A stretch of DNA of 64,000 nucleotides from contig JAGUCH010000003.1 in the NCBI GenBank assembly GCA_019096065.1, positions 7,874,001 through 7,938,000 on the forward strand, in the 5' to 3' direction. The notes under the pieces were generated by a model, which saw nothing but the letters and a program-made list of their open reading frames with translations, did no database searches and was not told the DNA's origin. The stretch comes from Paracyclopina nana. Its lineage: Eukaryota; Arthropoda; Copepoda; Cyclopoida; Cyclopettidae. Below, piece after piece: positions 1 through 13,507 of this stretch (position 1 is its first letter; each line of letters begins with the position of its first letter). A program made the position numbers and the translations under genes.

Positions 1-3000
1 ATGCGAAATCGTGAGTTCTCCATTGATCCCTGGGTCAAGCCCCTATAATTATTGCATTATGAGCTCGCCACGAAAAAGGGTGGGATCGTATGAGAGGCTC
101 GAGCTTCAAATAGATTTGTCAACGTCAAACCTAATTTAAAATCGAAGAGCAAAAACTTGGGGCAGCAAAGTTAAAGGGCCTTTGACTCTCTCTCTCTCTT
201 CATGTAGTAGAAAGTGTGGTGCCTAGGGCTATTCTAAAGGCTCTTCAACACGATGGCCTTCAAATTCGGCAAGGACAGAGCCCCCCCACATAACATGATG
301 AAAAGTCAGGCTCAAGCCACTTTTCTGCACTTTTGTTGATCAAACTTTAAAAGGCCACAGAGCTCTCGCGTTTTCAAGTGGTCTGCCTCAAAGTCCCACT
401 TTACCGCCATGTAGAATTTGAAAAAGCGACTGAAAACTCTCTTTGTTGTTGTCTCAGTTCGTGCTTAGCTAATACATGATTCAGAGGGAGAGAGCCTTCA
501 GTCCGGTTTTTGCCACATCATCCTCATGTGGTATCATGTGCTTACAGCGCTAGTTTTTTGCTCAGGCTTTAAATTGATTAAATGAGTGGAAGGATTTTGA
601 CTTGGGCGGCTTGAAATCCTTTGAAATTGATCTGTTCACACGTGCGTTCATCTTGGCTTCCCACGCGTTTACGAAAAAAGGCGTTGCTGCTCTTAGAAAT
701 AGCAGCATATACGAGTTTATGAAAGGCTGATTAATTTCTTCTCGTTAAGCTGAATGATGACAATTGTGCCACCATCATCATTATCTTGAATGCACCAGTC
801 TTTATGTGAGATTTGTTAATTGACAGCATCTGCCCCAAAGTTCTTGTAAGAACTTTTTCGTTCTTAGCTGGGAATTTAATTAGCACTTCAAACGTACGTA
901 CGTGTGTGTGCAAAATAGAATGTCAAATAGAAGCCTACGCACACTTCCATAATTAATGCTGCTTTCTTCATCGTCATCAGCTCAGGTCCCATTGTGCCAT
1001 ACTCAAAAGTTGATTGATGTTGAAATGAGCTACCACCACTCCTAGCTTTGCTAGTAGAGTATGTGTAGTGCCATTGTTTCAAAAGTAGCCGCTGCTTCCA
1101 AGAAGTCCCTGTAGCTTTGGAAATATCATCAAAGTGAATAATTGAACAAGGTTTCCTGCCTCACTCTCCCAAGCTTTCTTGGAGCCTCTACTATAGCTAA
1201 TATTGGCTTTCTATTCACGCAACCTTGGAAAAGAAAGCACAGTGTAAGATAACACCCACGTACCACCCTTGAGATACGTATTTGAGTTTTCTTGCTCAAT
1301 TATTCCCATTTTGAATTGACAAACTATCTCAACCCTTTTTTCTTGCCTTTTTGGAGCTGAGATCAAATCCTAGCTAGCTACTTACTTTTTTCCTTCATCC
1401 CCTTGCCATCTTCTTCAACTTGGTGCACAGTGGCTCTTCTTTCAACAAAAGGGGATGGTTCTTCAATAAATGCATTTTCTTCCAAACTTCAGGATTGAGA
1501 TAAGAAACTGATCAAAAAGTTCCACGGCTTGAAAAAGTCTAATAGTAAAACTTCTGAGTATCTTAAACCCATAGGGCTACTTCAGACTTTGTGGAAAAAT
1601 AGACCTAGTGGAAAACAACACATCCAGTGTGCTCAGTTATTCAGAGTTTCCCTAGCTGCTTCCGAGATTTTGGCTCAATTCCCTGGCAGTTTTCAAAGTC
1701 TCTTTTTGTGCAAAATATGGCCGGAATAACGAGCTATGACACATAGCAGAGCTTTATATAGATCGAAGGGTTTTCTTTGGGCCACGTAATTACTGAACCC
1801 TTTGAGAATCAATTGGGTCACGTGACCGAGAGCAACCACAACTGCGGGATCCGAGTCACGTGACCAATCAGCTGGGAATTGAGCCAACTCTCTTCATTAC
1901 TTGGATGTTTGGGTTGCTGCTGAAAACGAGAAAATGGCATGATTAACTTATCAGCTCTATCTTGAAAATTGGCTTGGTTTTATGACAGTTCCTGTAACCC
2001 TTGAAGAAATATGCATTATCACACATGGGGGCTTTTCCACATGCTCTTTTCTCAAGGGTGATGCCAAGAATACCAACATTATCTTTCGGGGATTCTCAAC
2101 ACTTTGCTTGCTTTAGCATACTTGCATTTCTTCGAAGAAGAAGGAGAAAAGTCCCCATAAGTCCCCACCAGCCAGCCGACTGTACAGTAGTATATCTTCT
2201 GTAGCCATAAAATTCAAAATCCCCATTTTATCACGAGCAAAATAAGGGGAAGGGACTTTCAAAAAATCCTTCTACTTTCTTGCATATTTGTTTGGCGAAA
2301 GACGAGCTCATTTTCAGTTCTAATATTAGCCTGAATTGGTTGGTGGGGCGTTCTGAGAGTTTGCATTAAAGATGGGCTCCCATCCCAGGCAAGGGAAGCA
2401 TTTTCTACTCAGGAAAAGTTCTTGCTAGTCCAAGTATCATGTTATATAGGGTCTTTTTCAAGAGGCCTTCTTCTCATCAAACATCTTGATGTAAAGAGCC
2501 TTCATCATCATGATAGGGTCTTCCCATCATCAAACACTGAGGATTTGTTGCCAGCCTCTAGAATAACAATGATGCGTGGTGGTAAAAATTGGGGCCAAAA
2601 TCAAGCTTTTTTTTCTTATGGTGGCCATTACTTATTCATGGAATATGGTGCCATACTTCCAAAGTCTTTGGTGAAAAAATCTGGAATGGTAGGTAGGCAT
2701 CTGCAAGATGTTACTGGCCTAGTTATTCGATAAATGTGACACATTTGACATTGCATAATTTTAGCTGTGCTGTGGGAGTTTTTTAATTGGAGCCTTTAGC
2801 CAAAATGAGTTCATCTGTTGATGTTGCATGCCAAATGTACAGTTTTTGCTTGTCAAGACATGTCCAACCCATCCCAACGAGTGAAATGCTGAAATGAAGA
2901 TGTAATTCAATCTGATGCTATATTTTTTTTGGCTCACCACATGAGATCAACCCCAATTGAAAAGTTGCTTCACTACTACAATTGAAAACATTGGCTACAT

Positions 3001-6000
3001 TGAAAAAATGTTTCTTTGCCTCTTTTAAATGAATTAATGAAGCAAACTGCATTTTTGCCAAGTTCATTGCACTTTGAAAATGCTTAATTTAGACACGCAA
3101 TCAACTGCTTAAAAATGAACTTTAGAAGGCTAGTTCCAATTAGCGAATTCAACATGGTGTGTGCAAATCAGGATTTTTTACACATTCCCTTCACGATCTA
3201 TCAATGGGACACTTTTTCATACACTTTTGTAGATATTGCGTGGGCGTCAATCTCTTAAGGCTCGTTATATCGTGAGGTAAGAGAGAGAGAGGGATGTTGT
3301 TGTCAATACCCAAGATAGTAAATGACAAATGCTTTCCAATCACGAGTAGAGCGATTTCCCACGAATCAGGACGAGTATCATTTGTCGCAAAAATCTCGCA
3401 GAACGTCTAGCCCTCTTAGGGGCTTCTTCTTCCTTTTCTTCAAGGGGAGAAATTACCAGATGCTCATGTTCACACCGACTTAATTTGCCCCATTTACCCA
3501 TCATTACCGAGGACACCCCCATTTTTGCTGCCCCTACCCCAAGGGAGATTCGCGTCAAAGCCCTTATCAACGTCACTACGTCCAAATATACCACATACTA
3601 TATATATTTTATGTTTCCTACATAAAAGGCAAACATGCCTTTTTTGCAGCTGACAGAAATCAGGATAAAAGCGCCCAGTAATCATCAAGTTAAGCAACTT
3701 TTTTCCTGTCGGCATAAATATTATTCTGGTATATCTTGACGCCAATCATCACAGAGTGGCAGAGTGTCAACGTTGACATTGCGATTCCAAGCACGTTTTT
3801 TCGGGCCAGTTCTAATTATCTTGAATTAAGGGGAAACTTTTAATTGGGTGTCCAATGCATTGATTATTCCGAAAGGTTTTAACTTTGAAAAATTGATAAG
3901 GAAAGATTGCTCTGTATTTGGACAAAATATGCTACGGACGTAGTGACCGGAGAAAAGTTGGTACATTGTTGTACACATAAGTGTTGCAGCATAGGAGAAT
4001 TGTTGCAATGCTCGCGAGCGGTCGTCTGTCATATTCTGTCTTGTGCTATCTCTTCCTTGCATTTATTTAGGGGTGAAAGTTCCTGGCGGCTGCACAGGGG
4101 GATGCACCCCTTTTTAGCACTGCTCCAGGTCAGTCCACTGTGCAAGCTTTCACCTCAGTCATATATCATAGCAGTCCTGTAGCAATTTACTTCTAGGGCT
4201 TGATCACTTAACGGACTAACGTCCAAGTATTCCCCAAGTCTTCCTGGCTTGAAAAATGTATGGCCTCATGTCTCAACGCTATTTCATCCAATTGTAAAGT
4301 ATTTCTGAAATAGTAGAAACTTTCAGCGAGGAGCACGTGGCAGATTGGCAAAGCATGAAAAATGGTTGGAATAAAAAGGGAGAAAGTCCTTTCCTTTTAA
4401 TTGGTTTCACTTTTAGCTCCGAGGAATATTCAATGATCGTGAGTCATACCAACGGAATTGAAAGGGGTCTGACATTTTTCTTTCGCTTTTCTGCATGATT
4501 GACAACCAGAAATAATTTGATAAACCAAACATAGCTGTGTAGACTTGCCATATTGTTTGTTGAAGCCCTCTCTCAGTAGTCACATATCTTCCTCCTCCAA
4601 ATTGATTTGTTATGCTATTCAATCCAGAATCTTTGCTGCCGAAAGCTTTCCCCAATAATTGTGATCATCCTGTTGTTTTAATTCGGTACCACATTGCAGC
4701 ATCCTTTGGGGTCATTTATTTGCTGTTCGGCTAATATGTCACCAAATAACAGAAGCTGCTGTGCTTGGTTGTTTGTGGGGCGGCACTTTTTCAGATGTGG
4801 TTTTCCTCTGTCGCCTTTTCTATTTGCTTTTATGTCTCCTTTCCATTCATAAAATCGCCTACCGGGAGATAAAACCATTAGAATTTGAGATAAACCAATT
4901 TGAGTTTGAGAAACCTTTTTTTGGGTGTGCTTTTTTCCTTCTTTATCATGAGAGTCAATTTATGCCTAATGGCTTTTTTATTTCCATTGTGAAAAACAAA
5001 TAAATGCACGGTAGGAAGTCTCTTGCGCCTCCAAATTGGCCCAGTGGATTGTATCAGGCAATAAAAGCCTTCAAAATGACTAATGGTAGGCCTAACTCAA
5101 TGTCTCGATTGAATAAAAGGCAAAAAGCTGCGACGGAGAATCTCATATAAGGAATTGGAAAACGATCTTCTTTTTTGCCTCTCAATCAGGAATAAAAACA
5201 CAGCGTGGTAAATAGCATTTTTCGCTTATAGCAAAAGATATTTGTAACTTGCAAAATTGAATGATTTTTGGGGAAACGAAGGTATCAATCGACCTCCCCT
5301 TGGCCAAGGTGACATCAGTTAGCAGTATCTGTTTTACTTCATTTGTCAGTGAATTTTTGTTGTGTGTCAAGCTCATAACCTGAGTTATGACTTTGTCAAG
5401 TTCAAGCTTATCTTTATGGCTTGAGATGACAGACGAGACACCTCAAGTGTGAAACCATTCATATTTCAGGCTTCACAGAAATCTTCATAAATCTAGCAGA
5501 AGTAGCATAATGGTACCCAACTTTGTCTCAGGGGTGACAAAAAATGCCTTTGTGTAATAATAATCTTTTGCTTGAATGAGCTGGTTAATAAATGAGAGCA
5601 AAATTGCCAAAAATGCTTGCCTGCAGCCGAAATTCTTGTTACTAGCAAAGAATTCCATGAAAGCTTTGGGGGAAGCCAGGAATACAAGGAGACAAATTGG
5701 AAAAATGGAGAAAATGCTCCACTCTACGTAGGATATGGGGTAAAAACGTCGTACATGAATAGCATTATTATTAACATGCAATGATGTGGTTACTAGAATA
5801 ATATACCCAGCTCTGGTATATGGTGGTAGAACAACAACAACTTCAGATCATTCACCTCTTTTCCTTTTGGTAACAGCCATATGTTTTTATTTGCTGGGGG
5901 ACCAGAAACTTGATATCATTTGGCCCCAAAGAAAGCGGCTGCAACTGCACTTTATTCGTCTAGAATGACATATATCGCAGTGGCAGCTTGCCTGAACGCA

Positions 6001-6485
6001 AATATGAGATTCGCAAATACATCATCTTTTTTCACTTGGAATAGATGTTGAATGTCTGGTCTTGGCATTAGCATTTATTGCCATGAAATAAACGGGATGA
6101 TGGACGCGCGTGGGCGTGTTTGGCGGATTTTTGCCAAATTAACTCGTACCTCATTAACAAGATTAGACTTTTCACTTACTAGGTCGCTCAATCTTCCTTT
6201 CGGTGTGCTATAACAACATTTTACTGCCTAGCTGCTATAATGCTCTGAAATTGCTGTTTTAGCATGCATAAAGTAGGAATGGGGGTACTTTTACTCAATT
6301 TTTGAGCAGCAGCCTGTTATGACTTCCTAATGAAACGAAATGACTCTCAAGAGCATCAATGTTTTCTAATGGAAGCGAGATGATGGGTGCAGACCCTGCT
6401 AAAACCATGTCTGTTTTGAAATTCTCCTATTTTAACGAAACTCAAGCAGATGTGGAATTTCGTAGTTTTACTTCACTTTTAATTG
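1..6485. other. Gene-free stretch
   Basis: I find no coding region I can support. The open frames here are short, lack recognisable domains and do not chain into exons with good splice sites. Base composition is AT-rich with many short A and T runs, like the other non-coding parts of the window. The one structured item is the paired CACGTG/CCAAT cluster at 1812-1868, listed separately. The stretch could hold UTRs or far introns of a gene beyond the left edge. Confidence 0.6.
1812..1868. promoter_or_regulatory. Paired GTCACGTGAC boxes flanked by CCAAT boxes
   Basis: Two copies of the perfect palindrome GTCACGTGAC lie at 1817-1826 and 1855-1864, 38 bp apart. The first is preceded directly by ATTGG (1812-1816) and the second runs into CCAAT (1864-1868), so the block is roughly a large dyad. 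GTCACGTGAC is the core preferred by bHLH-zip factors of the MITF/TFE/USF class, and CCAAT boxes bind NF-Y; both are typical of proximal promoters. No gene start is recognisable within 2 kb, so the target is unknown. Confidence 0.5.
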
Positions 6486-8155
6486 TTAGATTATTATGTC
6501 GACAATTTTGGCTGATCGAGGCTTCTTCAGGGTGAGCTCGACTTTGGTGATCTTGCTGACTTTTCCAGTTTTTGGATCTTGTGCCCTGACCAAGTAAGTC
6601 CCTGGTACCAAGAGCCGCCAGTACTCTCCGTTTGCTGTGGCACGAACATCATGATTTATGCCGTAGATTTGAATTTTGGCACCTAAAGCACAAAGTCAGA
6701 GAGGGTGAAAAAGTAAGCTTTTTTTAGTTTAAAAGCATAGTCCCATAAAATTGCCGAGTTACAGCACCTGAAATGGGATGCCCAAACGTGTCCTTAACTG
6801 CCCCTTTTATACCCATGTGAGCAGTTTCAAAAAATCTCAGAAAAGACTTGACGTTATTCCTCCATTCTTGGGTCAAGTTGCCAATTAATGGATGCTTGCA
6901 GCAAGACATTTCAATTGTGATTTCCACACAGTTGGTGAAAATATAGTTGAAATCTTGCATTCCACCTCTCACAACATACCTGGATTAAAGCCTTCATTTT
7001 TCTAGCTTCTGGCTTGCTCACACTGTTTTTACGTACCAATCAGCTCCATTAGTGACGCCATTTTTAAATGACCGGCCAATGGCTGGACACGTGGTTTCCT
7101 TGAACATTCGTGGGTTATATTTTGCATACTTGCTGGCCAAGAAGGTGACCAATTTGTGATCTGGTGTTTTAGAGATTTCACCCTCTTCAACGTGAGCAGC
7201 CACCCTGTCAATTTTGCCATAAAAGTCATCAAATGGATAGTTAGCCACAACTGCACCATCATGTAAATTCAAGCTGATGACAAATGGATTGTCCATTATC
7301 CATTTCATGACAGCCACGGTTTCAGGCTCTCTCTTTGTGAACAGATTAAACACCATGGAAGCATCTCTCAGGTCGAAAAAGGTCGGAAAGTTTCTGTTCA
7401 AATCCACCTGAAAATTATAGCTTTTTCAAATAGAAAGTGTAGAGTGGTGGTGTGTACTTTTTCACTTACATTATTGGCATTTTGCCTCCCTTCTTCTCCT
7501 GAGCAAGCTCCTTCTTTCGACTGTTCAAATCCATCAGGATTCATTGAGTGTAATATGTGTAAATCAATGGAACGTAGCAGTCGCACAATTCTTGAATTTT
7601 TCTGTGAATATTCATGTAGCAAATAATCCACCAAAGCAATGCTCAGTTCTCGACCAATAACCTAAAAATCAAATTCCCTTTTCTGCCCAGCAACAATGTT
7701 CACATTTGCTTAGAACCTCGTTTCCATGCATATTTGCTACAATTTTCACCATGGGCTTCAAATAAGCTCGTTTTTGTGATGTCCTGGAATCTTTCACTTC
7801 AGTGCTGATTCTTGACACCAGCAAGTGTCTGCCTTGAACTGATTTTCCAATTGAGTATACCATCATAATACCATGGTATCTAAGAGATTAAATTTTTTGC
7901 CACAATAGAAAGACCTCTGAATTAATGAAGCTCACTTTTTCTCCAGGCTCGTCAAAACTTGTGCCAAGTCTTGATAGTTGTGGTACTTTTTCAACGTGTG
8001 TGGCACATACTTTGTTTCTTTGGCCCTTGCTGTTGACCAGAAGGCATATTTGAATATGTGAGCAATGCTATAATTAAAAAGTTACCTGAAAGCTCCACTG
8101 CACCCTGGAGAGTGAATAATGTGAGAAATATCAACTTAAAAATTGGTCGTGGCAT
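6486..8155 (-). CDS. Secreted metallocarboxypeptidase, M14 N/E subfamily (CPD/CPM-like)
   Basis: Seven exons on the minus strand: 8155-8086, 8029-7936, 7879-7717, 7661-7470, 7407-7037, 6979-6768, 6682-6486. They total 1299 nt and encode 432 residues. Introns are 55-85 bp; the donor after exon 3 (GTTCTA) is weak. Residues 1-22 form a signal peptide. Zinc ligands are H106 and E109 (HGNE) and H222. Substrate-binding residues are R168 (GRQNANN), N177 and R178 (DLNRNFP). The general-base Glu is about E320 (EITIEMSC), after the family motif GGMQDFNY. From about residue 345 a transthyretin-like beta domain follows, as in all N/E carboxypeptidases. The family removes C-terminal Lys/Arg from peptides in the secretory route or outside the cell. 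It has a single catalytic unit, unlike multi-repeat CPD, and no clear transmembrane segment or GPI signal. One oddity is LHDG where LHGG is usual at the third zinc ligand. An ATTAAA lies just past the stop. Confidence 0.93.
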
Positions 8156-9364
8156 GGCTACTAAATTGTTAAACTGTGAAGCAGTACTTCAACTCTAGAC
8201 AACACGAAGCAGAAGAAGAGGATATCAAATGTCTCACAAGCTTCAGAGTGTAATTTTGTCTCCCATGTCTTCCATTTCCAATAGCAATGGTTCTTACATT
8301 TTTGCTGAGTCTGCTCTCCTGTCGCCTCATCTTCGTTTTATATTCAGTGACTGAAGAATCATGTTGACTCAGTGCAAGCAAGACTTGTCCTTGAACAAGG
8401 TGCATGAAAACTAGTGTCTTGCATCTCCCAAAAAAGAATTGTAGAATTATTTGATTTCCTCTGTGAGGGGCGGCTTTTTTTGCGAATCTTTCGCGGCCAG
8501 TTTGACTCAATTTGCGGGGATCCTGTGACAACTGCAGTCAGAAATGATTAGTTCTGAGGTCCAGACTAGACGACTGACTGGAGGATCCACTTGTGATTTG
8601 GTAATGAGCTGCAATTGTCACTCTGGTGGACGAAATGAAGCTTTTCTCATCTCCAGTGAAAACGAAGGAGAACGTGATGGGAGTGTTAATCCAAGTAATG
8701 GTCATCTAATCAGCTCGATACTCCATAATTGAAGTGACGCGAGTCCTAAATCAAATAAACTGAGAGCGTCCAATTTTTGGTTCTGACATCCAATCACTCC
8801 CATCAATCGGTTATCTTAACCGAGTCATTTGCATGCAACGATTTTCCATCTTGCTAATGCAATGCAGTCTTCCTTCAGTAAAGTCGCATCAGCATTTATT
8901 TACTATTCTTTGCCAAACTTGAGATTTTGGCATTTTTGGAATGGGCCAAAAGTGTTTCCAGATTTTAATAGTTTATCATAGTAGAGGATTTTTTTGGATT
9001 TTTAGCACAGAAGTGGGTGTAAAAGAGCGAAATTCAACTTAGCTCCATCTGGCGTATTTTTGCGAAAAGTTTTTACTTTGTTGTTGTTCACCCTTTATAA
9101 TAGCTCGATTGTACATCATACTTTTTCATTGCTAGACTTTTTAAAGGAGCAGCAGAAAGTTTGTTTCCATTAGCCAGTGGAAGGAAAGGGGGCCTTTTGT
9201 AAACAAAAAGATATTGTTTGGGAAACTTTTCCAACTGCAAATGAAAGGCAAGACGACAAAGCAACGAACTGCTACTAACTTGTGATTAGACTTTTTGTGG
9301 TGAAAGCAAGCTATGAAAACTTTCCTTGTACAATATTTTGTCTTGTAAAGGATTACTCTGCTAT

Positions 9365-9526
9365 TAGGGCGTTCTCATATTGGACTTTAGCTTACCAAAA
9401 CCTGATTTTGGTTAACCAAAAACCAGTTTTCGGTAGGTAGCCACTACATAGAGCTTTACTAAAACCAGTTTTTGGTTAACCAAAATCAGGTTTTGGTAAG
9501 CTCAAGTCCAATATGAGAACGCCCTA
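9365..9526. mobile_element. 162-bp fold-back MITE with TA ends
   Basis: The two halves are reverse complements for about 60 bp with roughly one mismatch in the outer 59 bases, starting GGGCGTTCTCATATTGGACTT on each side. TA flanks both ends, which fits a TA target duplication as made by Tc1/mariner-type transposases. Inner parts carry repeated GGTTAACC and CCAAAA blocks. There is no coding capacity, so it is a non-autonomous element or fold-back. Only one copy was noticed in the window. Confidence 0.75.
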
Positions 9527-12500
9527 CTGTCTCTTCTTGGCAATGACCAAAGTTTGCAAAAAAACGTCATAAAAGAGTTGAGACGAGGATTCTTCAGCTA
9601 CCCAAAAAAGTAGAATAAGATCAAGGGGGCAACAACACCCTTATTCCAGATATTTTGTGAGGGTTGCGCGTTGTAAATCAAAATATTGCCAGAAAAAGTA
9701 TTGGAAAAAGTGTGCTACAGCAATTGGCATGAATGTGTAACGGGCTGGGATTTATGGCCGCCATTTTCCACACTGATTTTTTTCTCACATACACCGATAT
9801 TTGACCATATTTCACGCATAATTGAATGGACTGTGTGCATATGTAATTTCCTCCCTTGGGACAAGATTCAGGTCCACAAACGACATTGGAGGGGGGAAAT
9901 GGGGCTGAAAAAGGATATGATTACTATACATAAGGGGGTGATCTCATCTTTGAATATTTTGGGGGTAATTACAATGCTCTTAGTGGCCATTTTCTTGATA
10001 TTCAGCTAGGAAAACATGACCCAGATATGTGAATTGACGGAAGTTGTGCTATAAGTAAAGAACAAGCCTTTTTATGTGGAGAAAATACTCTGTTGTTTTA
10101 CCATTACTTTTTTATGCGCCTTCTTGTCATTAGTCATTAGCCTATATAGTAAAGTTTCTTCTTGTCAATATTTGCGATCATTCATGGTGGTACTAGTACA
10201 ACGTCCATATTTACCATTCTCGAGGTCAATGTTCTGCCCCAAAAATAATTGAAGGTTGCAGCCACTTGAAAATTGGTCAGATCCTGTCTTGAAACGAGGA
10301 CAGCTTAGCATTCGCCAGTTTTAACACCGAAAACCACATCCCATTAAATTAGACAAGCAAAATTACTAGACAGGTGACAACTGAGGTGATCGACAAGAAG
10401 AAGAAGACCATTGAACTTTAAGGGAGACGCGCCCATTTCCGGCCCACTGTGTTCTTTTGGCTACAGCCTAAAGTTTCCTTTGCACGACTAAAAAATTGGT
10501 GCTAAAAATTGCGCCTCCAAATTGATTAATGAACTTTGAAAATTATCCTTGCTTCCTCTGTGCACACACATACACCGACTTTTCATGACCCGAATTTTCC
10601 TCTTCGCGGAACAATTACCAAGTAATTTCAACACATTTTGTACTAAATATAACAGCAACATCATGCTGGAGGTGTGAACTTCGAGGCTAAAAATTATCTT
10701 ATATCCCGTTCATGTGCAAAGTTGCTTTTCGGAAAGTAAAAAATTGTCATAAGGCAACGGAGTTTTGCTATCAAACCACTTAAAAAGGGCTTCTCAACTA
10801 GTTGAACCAGGAATCGAGTTAACAAATTTAGGGCAATATGCCGATAAACATTGATTATTTCACCTGTTTCTTACATGTAATAACTCTGCAATTTTTGTGT
10901 TGGTTTATGTGAATTTGTGAGAAACATATTGATTCAAAAGTAACCAGTTTGGCTCTGAAATTGAAATAAACTTTGAGTGTTTACTTTTCAATAGTCTTAA
11001 AATTGACCTGTTTTTTTTCCTAAGTATTAGCATCAGCTGAAGTTTACTTTTGTGTTTGTCATAAGACAATTTTTCTCCTTTCCGATAAGGCGTTCATCGC
11101 CTTATATAGGTGCAATATCGTAAGGAATTTGGGGGCACATGAACGGGATATTAGTGCTAAACAATTCTTACCTTTTATCCCAATTTCGTCCAAAAACAAA
11201 TGAAAGGATTCTATAGAGGGTTAGTGTGCTATATAATTTTCTGAATTGAAGTGCTGAGCTTGGCTGTTTTTTCGGACATTTTTCCTCGATTCATTGGCTC
11301 CAATTTTTCTTGTTGAGAAATGTCTGGGCTACAAAGCAAATTCTCGAGAAAAAGATCGAGGAGAAGATCTTTGAAGTAAAAGAAGTGACCGACGCTTAAT
11401 TGGCCCAAATTGCGCCCAAGAACCTGGCGCGGTTTCCCTTGGAAAACCCATATTGGCCAATAACCATTCCATTGGATTAGTAAACAAGCACTGCAGTACT
11501 CTACTATTGTGCACAGACGGAAATTCAGCCCGGAAAAGTTCTCGAATTTTTATATATCAATTGTTAATTAATGGTCATTTTCCCCAATGTCTTATTTTAG
11601 TTGTGTCGTTTCTCAGAGATATTCTTGGTTGAATTGGTGTGGGCTGATGGCCTAGATTCCATCTGGACCTCAATGGCGCGGCCTCAATCAAGTATATACA
11701 GCAACCTCAGATAAATAGTACGCGAATAATTATATCAACTACCTTGGGAAAGATAAATCATCATCCTCGTTTTTGTGGGAACTGAATGCAGTTTTTGGTT
11801 ACTTAGGCCTCACCTATTTCGTGTCAATTAGGTGCAAGAAAAACATGGTAGTTCTCTTGCCAGCTCGAATGGCCTCTGTTTATATGGGAGAATTCCGGCT
11901 GATTTAAAAAGAATGTTTTCATGCAGCTAGGAAGAAAAATAAAAGGGTCAAAATTGCGGCTTGGAAATGAAGCTGCAAGACGGGAAAAAAAGGTGAGTGA
12001 CATTCCTGGAATTTGCCTAAAACTATTCCAAAGTCTCTCGGGGGTGTTTAAAATTAACAACTCTGGCTGTCACTTACTATAGAAAATGTCGTTTGTTTCG
12101 CTTCGTGCAAGACACTTTTTATGCCCATAGAAAGCTCCATTTCCAAAAGAGCTCTACTTCATTCCATCCACATTTCCTAAGTGCTTTGCTAGCTTGTTGT
12201 AGCATTTCAGCATGAAATTCAAAATTAAGCCAAGTAGCTATAGTTGCTGAGAAATAACGGAGCATGAAGCATTCTCACTGATTCAATGCTTGGCAAAAAG
12301 AATAAGAGAAAATGAACTGTCAAGCTCAACAACATTTATTATGAATGAAATTGTGAGAAAAATGGCTTGCCCATCTCTTCTAGGCTCATGCATGATGGCC
12401 ATTTCTCTGGCAAGAAGAAAGTGCACAAAAGTTGAATTAGGGCTGTACTATATGGTACAACCAGACCCAATTTGTCTTGATCTCTATGTCAGCAAGGCTT

Positions 12501-13352
12501 GCTGTTGTCTTGGCACTGTTTGCACTTACCTAAATAGCTTTTGTGCAAATAGTACACACTCTCGACTTTCATAATTCTGCAAGGAGATGAATGGGGCAAT
12601 TAGTTGTAGTATGTGCCAAATATTGCCAAAAAAGAGAGCTTTCTTACCCAGAAAATGATTAATGTTTCTCGGCCATCAGAAAAGAAAGTTTTTTGGCTTA
12701 AGTGAATGGGAAGAAAGAAAGTTTCCTAGGGAAGAAGACCAATTGGAGGCAAAGGAAGATTCATTGGCTTCAAGAAAAGACTACTTGACCCGAAATTGAT
12801 TTCTGCTTGATTAAATTCCTTTTTTCTCTCCTGGAAAGGAAGAAAGCCCGCGCGCGTGTGGTTCATTAACGTGTGGCCTCATAAGTCATTGCATACAAAT
12901 CCTATATAGAATAGACCCAGGTTTTGGCAAGTGTTTGGACTTGAGTAATAATCTCTGGCATGAATATCCGGATGATGATGATGACCTTCATGGTAGAACA
13001 TATAGAAAATAACAATAGTAGCCTGCAGGGCTGACATAAATCATACGATTCTCTATTTTCTCCGAAAGCTCGGGAAAGCCTTTGCTTTGTCATTTACCCG
13101 CCTGATGGTAATTTTCACCAGACAAGTACTATTGGTTTTTGCTTATCTTGCTCGTAAGAAGGGCTTATCTGGGGCTTAAGATACTGCTATAGCAGTCCCA
13201 AGAGACATTTTCAACATCATAAAAGTTGTTTGCTGATCTTAGACTAATTTTGGGGGCTGTCAAGTGTTCACATTTTATCTGCAGCAATTAGACAGTAAAC
13301 ATTCCCCCTCAGGCAGCCAACCCTTTTTACTCAACTTTCGAGGTGAAACTTT

Positions 13353-13507
13353 AGCCCGGTTCCAACAATGAAAATCAGTATAGTATAGACACCTTACTTA
13401 TACTTATAAGTATAGTATGGTCCGTGCTAGCTCGCGCGCTCAGCTGCACCATACTATACTGGTTAATCGTACTTATACTATACTTATTTTGTTGTTGGAA
13501 CCGGGCT
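13353..13507. mobile_element. 155-bp inverted-repeat element (MITE)
   Basis: A perfect 16-bp terminal inverted repeat, AGCCCGGTTCCAACAA, bounds the element. The inside contains several partly palindromic TATACTTA/TAAGTATA and AGTATAGTA blocks around a GC-rich centre (CTCGCGCG). Flanks are T-rich (TT on the left, TTT on the right), so the exact target duplication is unclear. No coding capacity. Confidence 0.7.

Noticed and set aside
8030-8085. Alternative acceptor at 8068 for carboxypeptidase exon 2
   Set aside because: Using it shifts the frame into a stop; the acceptor at 8030 keeps the frame and gives the 1299-nt total.
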